Assembly (NCBI GenBank): GCA_902805485.1
Contig: CADCTM010000460.1
Coordinates: forward strand, 1,681 to 10,714
Reading direction: 5' to 3'
Length of the DNA stretch: 9,034 nucleotides
DNA from: an uncultured Coleofasciculus sp.
GTDB taxonomy: Bacteria > Cyanobacteriota > Cyanobacteriia > Cyanobacteriales > Coleofasciculaceae
The notes below the pieces were generated by a model, which was not told the origin of the DNA, made no database searches, and was given only the letters and a program-made list of their open reading frames with translations. The position numbers and the translations under genes are program-made. This document shows, one piece after another, positions 6,078 through 9,034 of the stretch (its first letter is position 1; the number at the start of each line of letters is the position of its first letter).

Positions 6078-7031
6078 TCAATTCACAGCCGAAACTACTT
6101 GAATCCCGCGATTTGAGAACTTTGTTACCCAAAATTCCACATCAGGATCACGAATCATTGCCTTGACTTGTTGTTGCATTTCATTAGCGTGAGCTTGTGA
6201 CGTTGCCAGGGCAAAAATAGTTGGTCCCGACCCAGACATCATCGTTCCCAAAGCCCCACAGCTCTCGAAGGCTTCCCGCAGTTGGGATACTGGGGGGGTT
6301 GTGGGTAGCACCACTTTCTCTAAATCATTGTGGAGTCGTTGAGCAATTTGCGCGTGATTCTTGTTGATAATTGCCTGAACTATTGGGCCAGAATGCATTC
6401 GTTCGGCGCGAGATTTCAAAGTTTTGGCATCCTGGACGTAGGAATGACCAAACTCTGCCCGATAAGCTTGGTAAGCCCAAGGTGTAGAAATCATCAAGTT
6501 ACGGTCTTTTGCTAACACTACATAAAGAGAATCCAGACTGGGTAAAGATGATAACTGTTCGCCGCGTCCTGTCGCCAAGGCTGTACCGCCTCCCAAACAA
6601 AATGGCACATCAGAGCCAAGTTTTGCCGCTAAGTCTTGTAATTCCGGTTGGGTAAGTCCCAATTGCCACATCATATCAATTCCGACCAAAATCGCTGCCG
6701 CATTTGTTGAACCACCAGCTAACCCAGCAGCTACGGGAATATTCTTTTGAATTGAAATTTCCACCCCACCGAACCGTGCATAAACATCAGGAAACTGTTC
6801 TACCATCAATTCTGCGGCACGATACGCCAGGTTGCTTTGGTCTTGGGGGACTTGGGGATGATCGCAGTGGATGCGAATTGCGTCAGTGCCAATTGGACGT
6901 AAGTCAATTTTGTCCGCTAAGTCGATGCTTTGGAGAATCATCACAAGTTCGTGATAACCATCGGGGCGATCGCCTAAAATTTCCAAATACAGATTGATTT
7001 TAGCGGGGGCAATTAATGAATAGGAGCGCAT
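6078..7031 (-). CDS. ispE: 4-diphosphocytidyl-2-C-methyl-D-erythritol kinase (IspE)
   Basis: Phosphorylates the 2-hydroxyl of CDP-methylerythritol using ATP, the fourth step of the non-mevalonate (MEP) pathway that feeds carotenoids, phytol and quinones. The 317-residue protein is a GHMP kinase of normal length. APAKINLYLEI at 8-18 carries Lys11; DGYHEL at 24-29; the ATP loop PVAAGLAGGSTNAAA at 99-113; GSDVPFCLGGGTALATGRGE at 139-158 with catalytic Asp141; and the third motif MSGSGPTIFA at 265-274. Nothing essential is missing. The ATG at 7031 is 37 bases after the rsmA stop, and that spacer contains a heptamer repeat rather than a ribosome binding site. Cytoplasmic, middle gene of the rsmA-ispE-DUF3082-like cluster. 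Confidence 0.97.
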   Translation of the reverse strand: MRSYSLIAPAKINLYLEILGDRPDGYHELVMILQSIDLADKIDLRPIGTDAIRIHCDHPQVPQDQSNLAYRAAELMVEQFPDVYARFGGVEISIQKNIPVAAGLAGGSTNAAAILVGIDMMWQLGLTQPELQDLAAKLGSDVPFCLGGGTALATGRGEQLSSLPSLDSLYVVLAKDRNLMISTPWAYQAYRAEFGHSYVQDAKTLKSRAERMHSGPIVQAIINKNHAQIAQRLHNDLEKVVLPTTPPVSQLREAFESCGALGTMMSGSGPTIFALATSQAHANEMQQQVKAMIRDPDVEFWVTKFSNRGIQVVSAVN

Positions 7032-7037
7032 TTTTAA

Positions 7038-7061
7038 GGATTAGGGGTTAGGGATTAAGGG
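7038..7061. repeat. Degenerate heptamer repeat GGATTAG/GGGTTAG/GGATTAA
   Basis: Three heptamers (7038-7044, 7045-7051, 7052-7058) plus GGG fill most of the rsmA-ispE spacer. The pattern resembles the CCCCTAG array at 2321-2344 read on the other strand (CTAGGGG). It occupies the place where an ispE ribosome binding site would be expected. Confidence 0.7.
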
Positions 7062-7068
7062 CACTTCA

Positions 7069-7887
7069 TTACTCATAAGACAGGGTATTACTTAAAGCAA
7101 CCCACTGTTGCACGCTCAAGTCTTCGGCACGAGATTGGGGGTTTACTTCTAATTGTTCCAGCAAGAGGCACAAGCGATCGCTTTCTACCATCGATTTCAA
7201 ATTATTTTTCAACATTTTCCGCTTGCTGGAAAATCCGAGTTTTACTATTGTCTCTAAATATTTGGTGTCCTTCGCTTGGGGTTCCACAATTCGAGGACGC
7301 AACCGCACAACAGCAGAATCTACCTTCGGTGGCGGCGAGAAGGCACTAGCCGGCACATCACAGATAAATTCACACTCTGCCAAGTACTGCACCCGGACTG
7401 ATAACGCTCCAAAGGCTCTAGAACAGGGTTTTGCATATAATCGTTCAGCGACTTCTTTTTGCACGAGCAATACGATTAAATCAAAAGGGCTGAGGTTAGG
7501 CTGGGAAATTGTACCCAGCAGCTTCTCGATAATTGGACCAGTGATATTGTAGGGGATGTTGGCAACAACTTTATTTGGCTTTTTAAAGGTGGGAAATGAC
7601 GCGAGGTTTGTCTCTAAGTCAAGGGTGAGGAAGTCGCCTTGTAGTAGGAGGAAGTTCTCAATTGAGCCAAGTTTTTTAACTAAAAGTTCGCACAAATCGC
7701 GGTCAATTTCAACGGCAACCAGTGACTGCACTGTGGACAATAATTGGCGGGTGAGAATGCCTGTCCCTGGACCAATTTCAAGCAAGCGATCGCTTGGTTG
7801 CAATGAAGCCGCCGCAACGATTTTGTTGAGTGCCTTCTCACTACGCAGCCAATGTTGAGCAAATTGTTTACGGGCTTTTGGGGTCAC
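7069..7887 (-). CDS. rsmA: 16S rRNA (adenine-N6,N6)-dimethyltransferase RsmA/KsgA
   Basis: Dimethylates the two adjacent adenosines in the 3'-terminal helix of 16S rRNA using S-adenosylmethionine, a late step of 30S maturation. The 272-residue protein shows the usual order: KQFAQHWLRSE at 7-17; motif I LEIGPGTG at 36-43; acidic VEID at 59-62; QGDFL at 83-87; motif IV VANIPYNI at 108-115; and FSPPPKVDSAVVRL at 183-196. The start is GTG at 7887; the codon four positions upstream in frame is a stop, so no longer start exists. No Shine-Dalgarno is visible. It is the first gene of the rsmA-ispE-DUF3082-like cluster and is divergent from the 87-aa gene across 89 bases. Three HIP1 octamers fall in or near it (7174-7181, 7786-7793, and 6966-6973 in ispE), consistent with resident sequence. 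Confidence 0.97.
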   Translation of the reverse strand: MTPKARKQFAQHWLRSEKALNKIVAAASLQPSDRLLEIGPGTGILTRQLLSTVQSLVAVEIDRDLCELLVKKLGSIENFLLLQGDFLTLDLETNLASFPTFKKPNKVVANIPYNITGPIIEKLLGTISQPNLSPFDLIVLLVQKEVAERLYAKPCSRAFGALSVRVQYLAECEFICDVPASAFSPPPKVDSAVVRLRPRIVEPQAKDTKYLETIVKLGFSSKRKMLKNNLKSMVESDRLCLLLEQLEVNPQSRAEDLSVQQWVALSNTLSYE

Positions 7888-7976
7888 GCCATTACATCAG
7901 CTTGAAGCTAAAAAATTTACAATTAAAGTAGGGGAGAGAAGGCGAGGCTGTTCAAGCTTCGCACGACTATTGCATT
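7888..7976. promoter_or_regulatory. Divergent promoter region between rsmA and the 87-aa gene
   Basis: This 89-base spacer must hold the promoters of both genes. An AT-rich core at 7910-7930 contains TTTACA (7916-7921, plus). AGCTTGAA (7899-7906) and its reverse complement TTCAAGCT (7951-7958) bracket the core. No complete -35/-10 pair at standard spacing was found on either strand. Confidence 0.4.
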
Positions 7977-8240
7977 ATGACTAAAGAAAAAGACATCTAC
8001 AACACTAACGCTCTAGGAGATATTTTGACGGATCTGGACGCCAGCCCCCTTTCAACAAAACAACTGCGGCAAAAGGTTGCAGAAGCGATCGCTTTCCTTG
8101 AATCTCAAGGTATCAGGGATTGGGAAATTCTGGAAGCCTGGAGCGATTTAATGTGGAAAGCGGGGAATCGAGAGGCGACTAAGGCACTGGAGAAAGCGGC
8201 ACAGGAAGTTAAAAAGTGCGATAGCGTTGCAGGGCGCTAG
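7977..8240 (+). CDS. Small acidic protein of unknown function, 87 aa
   Basis: I do not recognise the family. The N-terminal 25 residues are polar and acidic; residues 26-80 look helical (TKQLRQKVAEAIAFLES, then DWEILEAWSDLMWKAGN, then a Lys/Ala/Glu helix), with three Trp and no membrane segment or signal peptide. The ATG at 7977 opens a frame with no strong ribosome binding site nearby; a purine-rich run lies too far upstream (7929-7943). A HIP1 octamer at 8085-8092 supports resident origin. Its last codons, from about residue 81 (CDSVAGR), fall inside a GC-rich palindromic repeat that continues past the stop, so the native C-terminus may have been replaced by repeat sequence. It is divergent from rsmA. 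Confidence 0.75.
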   Translation: MTKEKDIYNTNALGDILTDLDASPLSTKQLRQKVAEAIAFLESQGIRDWEILEAWSDLMWKAGNREATKALEKAAQEVKKCDSVAGR

Positions 8241-8274
8241 ACAGCGCTGTGCGCTGCCGACAAGGACAGCACGC
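8217..8274. repeat. GC-rich palindromic repeat element
   Basis: The block contains overlapping short inverted repeats: GCGCT-AGAC-AGCGC (8234-8247) and CAGCGC-TGT-GCGCTG (8242-8256), which compete for the same bases, then GGACAGCACGC. Base composition jumps well above the flanks. It begins inside the end of the 87-aa gene and ends where the RND remnant starts. Such blocks resemble dispersed palindromic repeats of cyanobacteria; copy number in the genome cannot be judged here. Confidence 0.5.
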
Positions 8275-8662
8275 TCGTAACTTTACGGGAATTTGCCGCA
8301 ACTGAGGGCGAATTTGCAACTCAAAAGCTTTTTGGGAAATTGTTCGTTCGTCCTTGGGTTTGAGATTGATGTAGAGAGTAAGGGCATTAATTTTTTCCTC
8401 ACTTTGTACTGCCACCACGCTGGATTTGTTCACAACAAATCGGTGGCTTGTCGTGCAGCCCTGTCGGTATCATCCAAAGTAGAACCAGGAGGCAATTCTA
8501 GGGAAACGGAGGAAAGTTCGGTATCACTCTCGCCAAACAAACCGACAGGGATATGGGGAACCAGCAACAAACTGCCGATCAAGAAGACAATAGCGCGATC
8601 GCTATTGCAATCACTCGATGCTTTGACGCCCAAGGCAACAAGGGGCGATACTGATCAGAAAG
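8272..8662 (-). pseudogene. Remnant of an RND (HAE1/AcrB-type) efflux transporter
   Basis: Three minus-strand frames join into one stretch that resembles the middle of an RND inner-membrane pump (about AcrB residues 530-660). Frame one (about 8656-8588) reads YRPLLPWASKHRVIAIAIAL, the lead-in to a transmembrane helix. Frame two (about 8588-8431) reads FLIGSLLLVPHIPVGLFGE, then LELPPGSTLDDTDRAARQA, matching the conserved loop after that helix (P-P-G-S/T-L-x-x-T). Frame three (8433-8272) reads TLYINLKPKDERTISQKAFE and IRPQLRQIPVKLR, matching the LKPrdeR...IrpqLaqIPGv block of the porter domain. Joining them needs two shifts, each explained by loss of one base (near 8588 and 8433). Only about 130 of the roughly 1,050 codons of such a pump survive, and both ends stop abruptly, so it is non-functional. 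Assignment rests on motif recognition, not a search. Confidence 0.8.
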
Positions 8663-8663
8663 T

Positions 8664-8700
8664 TGGTCTTTATTTTAAATTCTCCTGACCGTGGTCTTTA
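8664..8700. repeat. Direct repeat TGGTCTTTA beside the RND remnant
   Basis: Two identical 9-base copies (8664-8672 and 8692-8700) are separated by 19 bases and lie between the folB stop and the point where RND similarity begins. It could mark a deletion or insertion scar, or be chance. Confidence 0.4.
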
Positions 8701-8707
8701 TCCTTCA

Positions 8708-9034
8708 TTAGGTACGCTCTTCAGCAAGATGCGTTCTCGTAATATCAATAATAATTTTGCCGTCAAAATCGGGAATCGGGGCGGCGCATTTAATTAACCG
8801 CACTTGGACTTGCTGCACCCGGTCTAATTTTAAGATTGCCTGTGCGATCGCATTTGCCAACTTTTCCACCAAGGCAAATTTCGCGGTTTTGACCAACTGC
8901 TTCACCGTTTCAATCGCTCGCCGATAATCCAACGTATCACTAATTTCGTCACTTTCCCCCGCCGCAGCTAAATCTAACCATAAAGTTAGGTCAACCTCAA
9001 ACCATTGTCCTAATACTTGTTCTTCCGGCAAATA
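8708..9034 (-). CDS. folB: Dihydroneopterin aldolase (FolB), beginning cut by window edge
   Basis: Converts 7,8-dihydroneopterin to 6-hydroxymethyl-7,8-dihydropterin plus glycolaldehyde in tetrahydrofolate synthesis; cytoplasmic, usually an octamer. The 108 visible codons cover all but roughly the first 15 residues of a protein of about 120. Counting the first visible codon (Tyr) as 1: LPEEQVLGQWFEVDLTLWL opens the fragment with the active-site Glu region; DTLDYRRAIE carries the conserved Tyr; FALVEKLANAIA carries the Glu that binds the pterin; VRLIKCAAPIP carries the catalytic Lys; DIT near the end is typical. No damage is seen. The frame runs on past the window edge in the tyrosine codon, and the TTG at 9031 is not the start. 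It is upstream, on the same strand, of the RND remnant. Confidence 0.95.
   Translation of the reverse strand, partial: YLPEEQVLGQWFEVDLTLWLDLAAAGESDEISDTLDYRRAIETVKQLVKTAKFALVEKLANAIAQAILKLDRVQQVQVRLIKCAAPIPDFDGKIIIDITRTHLAEERT

Noticed and set aside
6704..6997. 97-codon plus-strand open frame opposite ispE
   Set aside because: Antisense to a complete ispE with all kinase motifs; no independent support.
7223..7858. Plus-strand open frames of about 100 codons opposite rsmA
   Set aside because: They are shadows of a fully motif-supported rsmA on the other strand.
8293..8688. 131-codon plus-strand open frame
   Set aside because: It is antisense to the RND remnant, whose minus-strand frames carry clear family motifs; the plus-strand translation resembles nothing and has no ribosome binding site.
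1..9034. CRISPR array, insertion sequence, phage or defence island
   Set aside because: No repeat-spacer pattern, transposase, integrase, or recognisable defence gene was found on either strand.

Overview
The window looks like chromosomal DNA of a cyanobacterium. Twelve exact copies of the HIP1 octamer GCGATCGC are spread over 9 kb. There are heptameric tandem repeats of the kind described in filamentous cyanobacteria, and several gene families typical of the phylum (a DUF2811-like protein and a DUF3082-like membrane protein next to ispE and rsmA). A filamentous genus is plausible, but the sequence does not prove it.

Layout. Positions 1-296 are an AT-rich leader with hairpins. It precedes a 424-residue conserved-type protein of unknown function on the plus strand (297-1571), which converges on pth, peptidyl-tRNA hydrolase (1606-2223, minus). 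Upstream of pth lie a CCCCTAG heptamer repeat, a tRNA-3'-end-like segment and a small DUF2811-like gene (2356-2583, minus). The stretch 2584-3208 has no confident gene but holds DnaA-box-like sequences and a stem-loop. A GAF plus HD-GYP signalling protein follows (3209-4903, minus), then a 792-base region with no convincing gene (4904-5695).

Positions 5696-7887 form a compact minus-strand cluster transcribed in the order rsmA (16S rRNA dimethyltransferase), ispE (non-mevalonate isoprenoid pathway kinase) and a DUF3082-like two-helix membrane protein, with gaps of 37 and 40 bases. Divergent from rsmA is a small acidic protein of unknown function (7977-8240, plus). The window ends inside folB, dihydroneopterin aldolase (minus, its beginning cut by the window edge).

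Between the small plus-strand gene and folB lies a broken remnant of an RND (HAE1/AcrB-type) efflux transporter on the minus strand, about 8272-8662. It is readable only by joining three frames and is truncated at both ends. It abuts a GC-rich palindromic repeat that also supplies the last codons of the neighbouring small gene. This is the clearest feature that simple gene calling would miss.

Most genes are housekeeping functions: translation quality control, ribosome maturation, isoprenoid and folate synthesis. I saw no CRISPR array, insertion sequence, phage gene or recognisable defence system. The less ordinary material is the RND remnant, the His/Cys-rich insertion in the HD-GYP domain, the DnaA-box-like cluster and the structured leader of the first gene.
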